Source of the DNA: Paenibacillus rubinfantis
Lineage (GTDB): Bacteria > Bacillota > Bacilli > Paenibacillales > Paenibacillaceae
DNA length: 64,000 bases
NCBI RefSeq assembly: GCF_001486505.1
Contig: NZ_LN909055.1
Coordinates: 1 to 64,000 of the forward strand
Direction: 5' to 3'
In this document: positions 1 to 7,314 of the stretch, one piece after another
Position numbering within the stretch: the first letter of the stretch is position 1
Layout of the letters: each line of letters opens with the position of its first letter
Program-made: the position numbers and the translations under genes
Notes under the pieces: model-generated
Told to the model about the DNA's origin: nothing
Seen by the model: only the letters and a program-made list of their open reading frames with translations
The model's database searches: none

Positions 1-318
1 TTCACCCTCTCAGGTCGGCTACGCATCGTCGCCTTGGTGAGCCGTTACCCCACCAACTAGCTAATGCGCCGCAGGCCCATCCGTAAGCGACAGATTGCTC
101 CGTCTTTCCCAAGTCCACCATGCGATAGACTTGCGTATCCGGTATTAGCTACCGTTTCCGGTAGTTATCCCAGTCTTACAGGCAGGTTGCCTACGTGTTA
201 CTCACCCGTCCGCCGCTAACCCTCAGGAGTGCAAGCACTCCATCAGGTCCGCTCGACTTGCATGTATTAGGCACGCCGCCAGCGTTCGTCCTGAGCCAGG
301 ATCAAACTCTCCAATAAA
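1..318 (-). rRNA. rrs: 16S ribosomal RNA, 5' portion only
   Basis: The reverse strand reads as the 5' end of a Bacillota 16S rRNA: the 27F primer site (AGAGTTTGATCCTGGCTCAG) lies at about 290-310, followed by the V1/V2 region and the conserved segment containing the 'GGCCCATCCG' complement. The mature 5' end is placed at 318 by analogy with Bacillus (TTTAT-GGAGAG). Only about 318 nt of roughly 1.5 kb are present; the gene runs off the left edge. It is transcribed leftward from promoters at 441-690. Confidence 0.97.
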
Positions 319-405
319 GTGTTTGACTTGCTCATTTTTCAAAACTGACGAGATTTAAAATCTCATTTATTACTCACTCGTTGTTCAGTTTTCAAAGATC
401 AACTT
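319..405 (-). promoter_or_regulatory. rrn leader with boxA-like antitermination site
   Basis: Upstream of the 16S 5' end the reverse strand carries TGATCTTTGAAAACTGA (about 386-401). This matches the boxA consensus TGYTCTTTNANA, where the Nus antitermination complex loads. A small hairpin (GAGATT/AATCTC, 351-365) and a second TTTGAAAA-type element follow before the mature end. The stretch 319-799 has no credible protein gene; it holds this leader and the promoter repeats. Confidence 0.7.
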
Positions 406-440
406 CGTTATCATCCCGGCCGTTCAAGCGCCGAAAGAAT

Positions 441-470
441 AATATATCACTTCAGCAAGCTTCATTGCAA
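441..470 (-). promoter_or_regulatory. rrn promoter, proximal copy
   Basis: On the reverse strand: -35 TTGCAA (465-470), an 18-bp spacer, -10 TATATT (441-446). It points at the 16S gene, with transcription expected to start near 434. The surrounding sequence (AATTACTTC before the -35) is repeated at 659-697, marking the two as duplicated promoter units. Confidence 0.65.
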
Positions 471-524
471 GAAGTAATTCTTACCATTTCGCTTACCGCC
501 TACCGTTCAACCGGCAGGAAAATC

Positions 525-560
525 AATATACCATATCAGCAAAGCTCACATCTAGGTGAA
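525..560 (-). promoter_or_regulatory. degenerate middle copy of the rrn promoter repeat
   Basis: A third TATATT (525-530, reverse strand) sits in partly similar sequence between the two better copies. Its -35 region is TAGATG-like and poor, so it is either a weak promoter or a decayed duplicate. Confidence 0.3.
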
Positions 561-658
561 AGTTTTTCCATTCAAGCTCATCGCTTGAACCTCTACAACC
601 TTCACCCCCACGCCTTTACGGAGATCATCTTGCGAAGACTCCCGCGGGCCGGATAACT

Positions 659-688
659 AATATATCACCCCCGCAAGTTACCTAGCAA
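659..688 (-). promoter_or_regulatory. rrn promoter, distal copy
   Basis: On the reverse strand: -35 TTGCTA (683-688), an 18-bp spacer, -10 TATATT (659-664). The geometry is the same as in the copy at 441-470, and both have AATTACTTC immediately upstream. Tandem promoters are normal for rrn operons; the near-identical flanks indicate duplication. Confidence 0.65.
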
Positions 689-799
689 GAAGTAATTCCT
701 TCCATCTCCAGGATAGGAGAAAGGATAAGCCCAGCGGCAGAAGATCATACTACGTGCATTCGGCGTTATCTCTCTTGATACAGAAAGGAGTGCTGAACG

Positions 800-994
800 A
801 TGAGCAACGCCCGCAAACGAGGACATGTGGAGTTTCGCCCGCCTAGGGTCCAACTCGCGGCGGATCTGCCGGGGGATGAAAACCTACGCGAACATCTTGA
901 TGATCTCAAAATGCATGATGGATTTCAGGGGTCCTGCGGTACCGTATCGCCAGATGCGCAGAACAACCGAAAGGAAGCCAATACCCATGAATGA
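800..994 (+). CDS. small hypothetical protein, 64 aa
   Basis: This is a 64-residue hydrophilic protein with a strong ribosome binding site (GAAAGGAG, 782-789) ten bases before the ATG. Its stop overlaps the next start (ATGAATGA, 987-994), so the two ORFs are likely translationally coupled. It has no signal peptide, membrane segment or known motif. It begins with a basic patch (NARKRG) and then becomes acidic. I do not recognise a family. The good ribosome binding site and the coupling are the main reasons to believe it. Confidence 0.5.
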   Translation: MSNARKRGHVEFRPPRVQLAADLPGDENLREHLDDLKMHDGFQGSCGTVSPDAQNNRKEANTHE

Positions 995-1328
995 GCAACT
1001 GCAGCCTGTGATGGACTGGCTTGAGGCGCATATCGGCGGCCAATTGCATATCCGCAAAGAGGAGCAAGGCGACACCGACGAGGTCAAACTCAAACTGGAG
1101 CAAAAAGGCATCCATGAGGATCATAGCCATGCGTTGGATGATTATACAGGTGGGCCTGTTTTGTATTTACGGGGAGAAGGCCGGGTCATCCAGCCCAATG
1201 GCTCGGAGCTTCCCCTGCCTCAGGATACCTTTCTCATACCAGTGGATGAATTGAAGCAGGCACGGATCGACGGCCACTCGATATCAGTGGAGACCGAGCG
1301 TGCCCGATATGACATTACCGAGTCCTAG
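987..1328 (+). CDS. conserved-looking hypothetical protein, 113 aa
   Basis: A soluble acidic protein starting at the ATG that overlaps the preceding stop, with a GGAAG-type ribosome binding site at 972-976. The sequence is rich in Glu/Asp and Lys with a regular alternating pattern (VKLKLEQKGIHED, TDEVKLKLEQ), suggesting a small mostly-beta fold. No signal peptide or membrane segment. The longer reading frame from 825 has no supporting ribosome binding site, so the internal ATG at 987 was chosen. Function unknown; it may act with the small protein encoded just upstream. Confidence 0.7.
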   Translation: MNEQLQPVMDWLEAHIGGQLHIRKEEQGDTDEVKLKLEQKGIHEDHSHALDDYTGGPVLYLRGEGRVIQPNGSELPLPQDTFLIPVDELKQARIDGHSISVETERARYDITES

Positions 1329-1336
1329 CACGCAAA

Positions 1337-1373
1337 GAGGGATATCGCACCCAATAACGGCTCGATATCCCTC
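1337..1373. terminator. inverted repeat, possible terminator
   Basis: Perfect 11-bp arms GAGGGATATCG (1337-1347) and CGATATCCCTC (1363-1373) directly follow the stop at 1328. There is no clear T-run on either side, so rho-independent termination is only probable. Confidence 0.4.
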
Positions 1374-1389
1374 AAATCTATTGAAGCTA

Positions 1390-1815
1390 CTACTTAACGT
1401 CCTTCCCCGTAAAAAGCGTCACTCCCGCTTTAACCAGCGCAGTGTACTCTTGTTCATTTTCTCAGCCCCAGCGCGATCCAATTCGGCGAGAAAATCATCA
1501 TAAACGGCACAAACTGAGCAGGTTTGCTTAGAATCGCTTCCGGAATCCGTTTCTGGATGATATCCTGCGTTTTTTGATAGATCACCTGATAATCTCCTTC
1601 ATTAGGACCACCTGCATATTGTACAACGCGCCCCATTCCTTCACCGGAAGCTCGTCTTCACTTGGGAACAGATCCTTCCACGTCTTTGGCGTCGGCCCCA
1701 AAGAACGAAAACGTGATTGGACCGGAGTTCTATCATGAAATTTACCCTCGAATACCACCTCATTATAATTCACCCCTTGAAGGAGAACCTTGATTTTCAA
1801 GTCAGTCACTAGCAT
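1390..1815 (-). pseudogene. decayed C-terminal fragment of a sugar ABC transporter solute-binding protein
   Basis: Reading the reverse strand across three frames restores one continuous sequence. Frame 1 (1815 to about 1600) ends with KEWGALYNMQVVLMK. Frame 2 continues EGDYQVIYQKTQDIIQKRIPEA..KPAQFVPFM. A third segment gives DDFLAELDRAGAEKMNK. A last shift gives YTALVKAGVTLFTGKDVK and a TAG stop at 1390-1392. This resembles the C-terminus of Paenibacillus lipoprotein solute-binding proteins (the LipO/YtcQ type seen intact at 30634-32244). At least three single-base indels and the missing N-terminal part make it a relic. The family assignment rests on pattern recognition, not a search. Confidence 0.55.
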
Positions 1816-1932
1816 GATCTAGACATCCCTGGACTTAGGTCGTGGGAAGATCACCGGCCCCGGTCCATACATTTTCAGGGAGATCTTCGTTACAATAAGC
1901 TTAACTGATGTTTTTTGAGGGGGAATTCACAC

Positions 1933-2670
1933 GTGATTTACGAACAGCAAGTGCGTAAGGAATTGGCCGAGTGGGAGCGCAACATGTTTAAATCGGCAGG
2001 ATGGTTGGAGAAAACCTCAAAGTCCATCAGCCAACGAATCAATCAATGGATCCCGCCGAAAATGCACCAGATCATCACCACAACCATCCGCTCCATCGTG
2101 CGTACGGCGTTGTTCGGAGCCGAATACACGCCAAAACGTCCGGTTCAGCACCAAATAGAACTGGAGACCGCCGATAAAGAAGCGAATGAACTGTTTCGCC
2201 TTTACCAAAAAATCGCGGTTGCGGAAGGTGCGGGAACCGGAGCAGGCGGTATTGTGCTGAATGCGGTGGATTTTCCGGCACTCATTGCGATAAAGATGAA
2301 GTTTTTGTTCGAATTGGCTCATGTCTACGGATATGACACGAAGGTGTTTTCCGAACGCGTATTTATTCTCAAAGTCTTTCAAATGACCTTTGCGGGTCCC
2401 CAAAACCGCGCCGATATCTTACAATCCATCAAACAATGGCATATCGAAAAGGAGCAATGGGCATATGATACCGAATACTCCGAAACGCTGGACTGGGAGA
2501 CCTTTCAGATCGAATACCGCGATGCGATCGACTTCCGTAAAATGCTCCAGATGGTTCCCGGAATCGGCGCGATTGCCGGCGCTTGGGCAAATTACACCAT
2601 CCTGGAGGAGCTGCGAGAATTTGCGATAAACGCTTATCGCTTGCGCAAACTGTCCGATGAGGTCCAGTAA
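1933..2670 (+). CDS. EcsC family protein
   Basis: A 245-residue protein matching the EcsC family, named after the third gene of the Bacillus ecsABC locus; its biochemical role is not settled. Family features are the basic amphipathic N-terminus, the Gly-rich hydrophobic segment AVAEGAGTGAGGIVLNAVDFPALIAIKM (split by motif: AEGAGTGAGG, then VDFPALIAIKMK) and the C-terminal VPGIGAIAGAWANY loop, both likely membrane-associated. The GTG at 1933 follows GAGGGGGAA (1917-1925) with proper spacing. A TTG at 1915 would lie inside that ribosome binding site, so GTG is preferred. It stands alone, convergent with the following rph-type gene, whose stop is 5 bases away. Confidence 0.85.
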   Translation: MIYEQQVRKELAEWERNMFKSAGWLEKTSKSISQRINQWIPPKMHQIITTTIRSIVRTALFGAEYTPKRPVQHQIELETADKEANELFRLYQKIAVAEGAGTGAGGIVLNAVDFPALIAIKMKFLFELAHVYGYDTKVFSERVFILKVFQMTFAGPQNRADILQSIKQWHIEKEQWAYDTEYSETLDWETFQIEYRDAIDFRKMLQMVPGIGAIAGAWANYTILEELREFAINAYRLRKLSDEVQ

Positions 2671-2675
2671 AGGGT

Positions 2676-5291
2676 TTAAATGAACTCGATGAACCCTTCC
2701 GTACCATTCACGCGAATTCGTTGGCCGTCTTTGATTCGTTGGGTTGCATGCTCTACACCAACAACCGCAGGCAGGCCATATTCACGGGCGATGACGGATC
2801 CGTGGGTCATCAAACCGCCGACCTCAGTGACTAAACCTCGGACGGAAACAAACAAAGGCGTCCAGCTCGGGTCGGTAAAGGTAGTGACGAGGATATCTCC
2901 CTCTTCCAACACCGCATCTTCCATATTTAAGATGACTCGTGCGCGACCTTCAACCACGCCGGAGGAAACCGGCAAACCGACCATCGCATTCGCGGGGATA
3001 TTTTTACGTTGATAATTCCCCCTTATGATTTCACCGTCTGATGTCATCACACGTGGAGGAACAAGTTTTTCGTAGTGTTCGTATGCGTCTTTCCGCTGGG
3101 TGATAAGTTCCCTGTCTAGCCGATTCGTCCGTACGGTTTCGCAAAGTTCTTCGAACGTGAGGTAATAGATGTCCTCCTTGTCGGAAATAACCCCCGCTTG
3201 AGCAAGGCGTTCACCTTCTTCTAGCAAAGCCTGTTTATAGATAAAGTAGCGCGAGATCATGCCGTATTTGGGATACTCGCGAAAGCCCGAGAAATTCCGG
3301 ACGAGGTCGATCATTCGTTTGGTTTCTTGGGCTTTTTGCTCTCCATCCGGCAATTCTCTCAGGCGTTTCATCAGCTCTTGTTCTTTGTTCAAAGCACCCT
3401 GTCGACCCTGTTCAAATTTTCGCTGGCTGGCATGGGGCTCGAATTGCTTGATATTGCCAAGAATCAACGGGAGAAGCATGACCGGGCTTTCTACCCAACG
3501 CGTACGGGTAATATCGATTTCCCCAGGGCACCGCATGCCGTATTTGTTAAGAAAACGCTGAATCGCGGTACGTACCTTCTCTCCCCCCTCGAACCTCGCG
3601 AGTTCATTTAAGAAGCGATTGTCTTTTACTTGCTCCAGGTACGCGACGATCTCTGGATATGGACGAACCTCGTCGGCGACATCCATAAGCGCCAGGCCCA
3701 TTTCCGAAGTAATATTACCCGGTACGGACTGGGAAATCGAGTCGGCGGCATTTTTTTCACCTAACCATTCATTCATTTTTTCGTTGATCCACTTGGAAGC
3801 ATTCATCCCAGCCATAATTACAGCTGAACTTTGGGGGTCAAACAGAATTTTCTTTAGTTCCGAGATATCCTCCTTAATAAAATCCATTAACTCCGGCCCT
3901 GATTTCCCGCGGATATGTTGTTTTAAGGCTTCAATCGAGACTTGAGTCCGTTCTCTTAAATCGGATACGATGCTTGGATTTTGTTCAATCCCAAACGGAT
4001 CGTTCCCAGCTGACACGGGAGCTTTTCGCTGAACGGCTGCCCCGTCCTTGGGAGCGGGAGATGTTGTCGGAATAAAGTCATCTCTATCCAGGATGGTCAT
4101 TAGCGCATCTTTGATCAACGGTTCCGAATGCCCTATAGTGTCTAAAATCATTTCCCGGCTGCCTGGCGCAGCCAACATCGGCGTAACATCAACAAACAAC
4201 CGGCCACCCGCGGTCCGCATGGGCGCCGGAGTAACTAATAAGTAGAAGGAGAGTCCCAGCGGCCGGATGGGGTCGGTCATCATTTGCTGATGGCCAACCG
4301 AGATATACACCCGATTGCTTTGATCCGTTTCTTCGGGGATCGGGAATAAGGTAGTGATTGGCCGGCTCTGGACAATATAGAACGCATCCTCCGTCAAACA
4401 CCATTCGACGTCCTGCGGCTGACCAAAGAAGGCTTCAATCCGTCTCCCGATCCGATCCATGCGTAAGATTTGCTCATCCGTAAGGACCTGAGCTTTTTGC
4501 TGATCGAGATCAATGTCTTTCGTCTCTATCCCACCTTCGTTCCGTCCATAAACAGCCAAGGTTTTATCGGGTATCCGTTTCTCGATGATCCTTCCCTCTT
4601 TCACCTTATATCCATCCGCGGACACCAGCCCGGAAACCAGAGCTTCGCCAAGTCCGTAACCGGCATCGATGGACAAGATCTTTCGATGGGAGCTCACCGG
4701 ATCCGCCGTGAACATAATCCCGGAGGCTTGGGGGAACACCATTTGCTGAATGATCACGGAGATGGAGATTTGACGATGATTCAATCCATTTCGCATCCGG
4801 TAAATCACCGCGCGATCCGTATAGAGAGAGGCCCAGCATTTGCGAAGATGGTCCAGGATCGATTCATATCCGATAATATTCAAATAACTATCCTGCTGCC
4901 CGGCAAAAGAAGCATGCGGCAAATCTTCGGCGGTTGCACTGGAACGAATGGCATACGCTTGGTTTCTGTCAAATCGGGATAGATGAGAAGATACCTCTTT
5001 AGCCACTTCCGGAGGGATCACGGCCTCTACGAGGCATTGGCGAATCTGCCGACTGATCTTGCCGATTTCTGCGACATCCCCGGGTTGAAGCTGCATCAGT
5101 TTATCGACCAAAGTGCGATAAGATTCTTGTTGTTCAATCGCTTGTTGATAGGCGGCTGTTGTTACGATAAAGCCATCAGGGACTTGGATGCTATCCAGCG
5201 AAGATAATTTGATTAGATTTAGCCCTTTACCGCCAACATCGGCTAGCTGTGCTTGATCCAACTCACGTAATCCGATAACCATTGCTTTCAC
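2676..5291 (-). CDS. rph: rifamycin phosphotransferase (Rph) / PEP-synthase-like protein
   Basis: A 871-residue three-domain protein. An N-terminal ATP-grasp half (VGGKGLNL; AYAIRSSATAEDLPHASFAGQ) is followed by a middle domain containing ISVGHQQMMTDPIRPLG and a C-terminal swivelling phosphohistidine domain (TEVGGLMTHGSVIAREYG, His about residue 830, 41 residues from the end). Domain order, length and the C-terminal position of the His match rifampin phosphotransferases such as Listeria RPH (867 aa). True PEP synthases place the His domain before a large PEP-binding barrel. It would inactivate rifamycins by ATP-dependent phosphorylation. The GTG at 5291 is chosen because GAAGGAGTGAGG lies 8 bases upstream; an ATG follows at 5282. 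Many databases would label it 'phosphoenolpyruvate synthase'. Confidence 0.85.
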   Translation of the reverse strand: MKAMVIGLRELDQAQLADVGGKGLNLIKLSSLDSIQVPDGFIVTTAAYQQAIEQQESYRTLVDKLMQLQPGDVAEIGKISRQIRQCLVEAVIPPEVAKEVSSHLSRFDRNQAYAIRSSATAEDLPHASFAGQQDSYLNIIGYESILDHLRKCWASLYTDRAVIYRMRNGLNHRQISISVIIQQMVFPQASGIMFTADPVSSHRKILSIDAGYGLGEALVSGLVSADGYKVKEGRIIEKRIPDKTLAVYGRNEGGIETKDIDLDQQKAQVLTDEQILRMDRIGRRIEAFFGQPQDVEWCLTEDAFYIVQSRPITTLFPIPEETDQSNRVYISVGHQQMMTDPIRPLGLSFYLLVTPAPMRTAGGRLFVDVTPMLAAPGSREMILDTIGHSEPLIKDALMTILDRDDFIPTTSPAPKDGAAVQRKAPVSAGNDPFGIEQNPSIVSDLRERTQVSIEALKQHIRGKSGPELMDFIKEDISELKKILFDPQSSAVIMAGMNASKWINEKMNEWLGEKNAADSISQSVPGNITSEMGLALMDVADEVRPYPEIVAYLEQVKDNRFLNELARFEGGEKVRTAIQRFLNKYGMRCPGEIDITRTRWVESPVMLLPLILGNIKQFEPHASQRKFEQGRQGALNKEQELMKRLRELPDGEQKAQETKRMIDLVRNFSGFREYPKYGMISRYFIYKQALLEEGERLAQAGVISDKEDIYYLTFEELCETVRTNRLDRELITQRKDAYEHYEKLVPPRVMTSDGEIIRGNYQRKNIPANAMVGLPVSSGVVEGRARVILNMEDAVLEEGDILVTTFTDPSWTPLFVSVRGLVTEVGGLMTHGSVIAREYGLPAVVGVEHATQRIKDGQRIRVNGTEGFIEFI

Positions 5292-5329
5292 GAACCTCAC
5301 TCCTTCGACCCTTTTCGGATAAAATCCGT

Positions 5330-5358
5330 TTGACAAGAGTTTAACCGCATGGTACAAT
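5330..5358 (+). promoter_or_regulatory. near-consensus sigma-A promoter pointing away from rph
   Basis: TTGACA (5330-5335), a 17-bp spacer and TACAAT (5353-5358) on the + strand. This is one of the best promoters in the window. It faces the 5' side of the rph gene in divergent orientation, and no + strand gene lies downstream before 10664. The only thing it can directly feed is the short unit ending at the terminator at 5450-5483. Confidence 0.65.
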
Positions 5359-5364
5359 AAAATT

Positions 5365-5483
5365 GTAAGATGGATTTTTATGTCCGTTTATCCAACACTG
5401 ACAGTCGTGCGGTAATTATAACATGGTGTCTTCCTCTATACAACAAGCAAAAGGAACCCGGATCATTCACGGGTTCCTTTTTT
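5365..5483 (+). ncRNA. candidate small RNA, about 119 nt
   Basis: Delimited by the strong promoter at 5330-5358 and a strong intrinsic terminator at 5450-5483. The only ORF from an internal ATG lacks a ribosome binding site and runs through the terminator, so a noncoding product is more likely. The transcript would be divergent from rph. Neighbours give no hint of a target. No known RNA family was recognised; this is inference from signals alone. Confidence 0.4.
5450..5483. terminator. intrinsic terminator
   Basis: Perfect 11-bp stem AAAGGAACCCG (5450-5460) / CGGGTTCCTTT (5470-5480) followed by six T on the + strand. On the reverse strand it could also end transcription of the aldo/keto reductase remnant, but the T-run there is weaker (TTTTGCTT). 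Confidence 0.8.
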
Positions 5484-5497
5484 GATCTTCTCCTATA

Positions 5498-6244
5498 TTA
5501 CTCCGCCCCCACCACAGGATGTGGGACATACGGTTCTTCCAGATAAGCAATTTCCTCAGCGCTAAGTTTAACTGACAAGGCGCCAACCGCATCCTCTAGT
5601 TGCGAAATTTTCGTTGCGCCCACGATTGGCGCTGCGACCTGTTCCTTCTGCAGCAGCCAGGCCAGCGCGATATGCACGCGGGAAACACCGCGTTTCTCCG
5701 CCACTTCCGCCACTCGCTCAATAATAAACCGATCGGCTTCTGCGGTCGGATCGTATTTGGACTTTTGAATTGCATCGCTTTCCGATCGTTCAGTCGTAAC
5801 CGAGGTATCTCGAATCAGTCGCCCGGAAGCGAGCGGGCTGTATGGCGTGACGGCGATGTTTTGGTCTTTGCAGAGCGGAAGCATCTCCCTCTCCTCTTCC
5901 CGGTAAATCAGGTTGAGATGATTTTGCATGGAGACGAACCGGGTCCATCCGTGTTTCTCCCCAACATGCTGCGCCTTCTGGAACTGCCAGGCATACATCG
6001 CGGAAGCTCCGATATATCGAGCTTTTCCCGATTTGACCACCTCATGAAGAGCTTCCATCGTTTCCTCGATCGGTGTGGTGTAATCCCAGCGATGAATGAT
6101 ATACAGATCCACGTAATCGGTTCCCAGCCGCTTCAGACTCTTGTCGATTTCGCTTAAAATCGCTTTCCGCGATAAACCGGCTCCGTTTGGACCGGGATGC
6201 ATACGCCCCCACACCTTGGTCGCAAGCACAATCTCGTCCCGGTT
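5498..6244 (-). pseudogene. 5'-truncated aldo/keto reductase
   Basis: The frame encodes residues of an aldo/keto reductase from the beta-strand carrying the catalytic Lys (RDEIVLATKVWG) to the C-terminus (YIHRWDYTTPIEET, MQNHLNLIYREEE, PYSPLASGRL). About 80-90 N-terminal residues of the TIM barrel, including the catalytic Asp and Tyr, are missing. Homology begins at AAC-CGG-GAC (6239-6244) directly after an in-frame TGA at 6245-6247, so no native start remains; a GTG at 6229 is the first possible initiator. It follows the DUF2804 gene by about 50 bases. An enzyme with normal activity is not expected. Confidence 0.75.
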
Positions 6245-6264
6245 TCATTCCTCCAACCTATGAG

Positions 6265-6284
6265 GTCTATAATTCATTATAGAC
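6265..6284. promoter_or_regulatory. perfect 20-bp inverted repeat, operator-like
   Basis: GTCTATAAT (6265-6273) and ATTATAGAC (6276-6284) form 9-bp arms around two bases. It lies in the short gap between the DUF2804 stop and the truncated reductase, in the position of an operator of the lost 5' end. The short loop argues against a terminator. The cognate regulator is unknown. Confidence 0.45.
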
Positions 6285-6295
6285 AAGTTGTTTCC

Positions 6296-7312
6296 TCACC
6301 AGTGATTTACAGCATGCTCAATAAAAGCGACCATATGGTCGATCTCAAGAACTTTGCCGTCATCCAACACGGCTTTGCCTTTAAACGTACCAAATAATTG
6401 GTGGCATTTATTGTCGATAAAAAGCAGCTTGGTAGCGGTTTGCTGATCATAGATCGGCGTGAACTCCATCTCAAATCTGCCGTCCTCACTGGTAATTTGT
6501 TTTTTGGACATATACCCTCCCGCCGGTAGATCATAATAAACCTGACCTAATTTATGGGCAGTGCCGTCATAGAAGAGGATATTCTCCGTCGCTTTCGAAG
6601 TGTTTCCGAAGCCATGCCCGATATTAAAGCCAAATCGTTTCCCATCAACATAACAGCTCCCATTCCCCCAAAACCATTCATGCGAAAAAGGCCATACGCC
6701 TCGGCCCCAATCCAGCAAACCAAAGGCAGATTCCGGTTCAAACCGATACTCCCGTCCATCAACCCGAACGACGCCGCTGGCGGGCATACAGTTGATTTTG
6801 TGATTGTAATAAAACTGGGACGGATGCTCGTCAAACGGAGTGGCCATCACGATCGAAGTCTTGTCGGGTTGAGATAATTCAACCTCAAGCTCTATCGTTG
6901 GAAGCTTCTTATCCTTAGCTCGGCAAATCAGCTTCCGGCCTCCCTCAAACACCTGGAATTGCATAAACAGGTTCTTTCGATCAACCGTTAAATCCCCTTC
7001 TTCCGCCGTGAGCGGCATATGTAAGGAGTTAAAAGGCAAGACCAGCATTTGCGTAATTTCATAATGCCTGCCCGTGGCGAACTCAAAGAGTTTAACCGAC
7101 ACGCTCCCCGCATAGGAGACATGACCAATCGTCAGCTGCAAGCAGTAATTCTCGTTTGAGACCTGATAGAAATCCCACTCTTTGATTCGCCATGGGCGTG
7201 CTTGAATGGATTCCCGATTATAATGGAGAACCGCTTGGGTTGAATATCCCTGCTGCAACAACCTTCCGTTGGAATCCAGCAGATTCCCCGGCATATGGAT
7301 CCTATTTTGCAT
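6296..7312 (-). CDS. DUF2804 domain-containing protein
   Basis: A 338-residue soluble protein matching the DUF2804 family: mostly beta-strands with the characteristic segments AFGLLDWGRGVWPFSHEWFW and FGFNIGHGFG. It has no signal peptide. The family's activity is not established; the fold resembles lipocalin/hydroxyneurosporene-synthase-like barrels. The start ATG has GGAGGGG six bases upstream and lies two bases after the stop of the MFS gene, so it is the third gene of a GH2-MFS-DUF2804 operon. The context suggests a role in handling a glycoside or its aglycone (inference). Confidence 0.85.
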   Translation of the reverse strand: MQNRIHMPGNLLDSNGRLLQQGYSTQAVLHYNRESIQARPWRIKEWDFYQVSNENYCLQLTIGHVSYAGSVSVKLFEFATGRHYEITQMLVLPFNSLHMPLTAEEGDLTVDRKNLFMQFQVFEGGRKLICRAKDKKLPTIELEVELSQPDKTSIVMATPFDEHPSQFYYNHKINCMPASGVVRVDGREYRFEPESAFGLLDWGRGVWPFSHEWFWGNGSCYVDGKRFGFNIGHGFGNTSKATENILFYDGTAHKLGQVYYDLPAGGYMSKKQITSEDGRFEMEFTPIYDQQTATKLLFIDNKCHQLFGTFKGKAVLDDGKVLEIDHMVAFIEHAVNHW

Positions 7313-7314
7313 AA

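Noticed and set aside
381..656. 91-codon + strand frame in the rrn leader
   Set aside because: It lies over the rrn promoter repeats, has no ribosome binding site and reads as leader sequence.
2676..5291. Annotation as phosphoenolpyruvate synthase
   Set aside because: The phosphohistidine domain is C-terminal with no PEP-binding barrel after it, and the GHQQMMTDPIRPLG segment is of the rifamycin phosphotransferase type.
5370..5546. Small + strand ORF starting in the putative small RNA
   Set aside because: There is no ribosome binding site and the frame runs through the terminator and into the 3' end of the reductase remnant.
6042..6248. 68-codon frame starting ATG-AAA next to GGAGG in front of the truncated reductase
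   Set aside because: It is the reductase sequence read in the wrong frame; the ribosome binding site is too close to the ATG.
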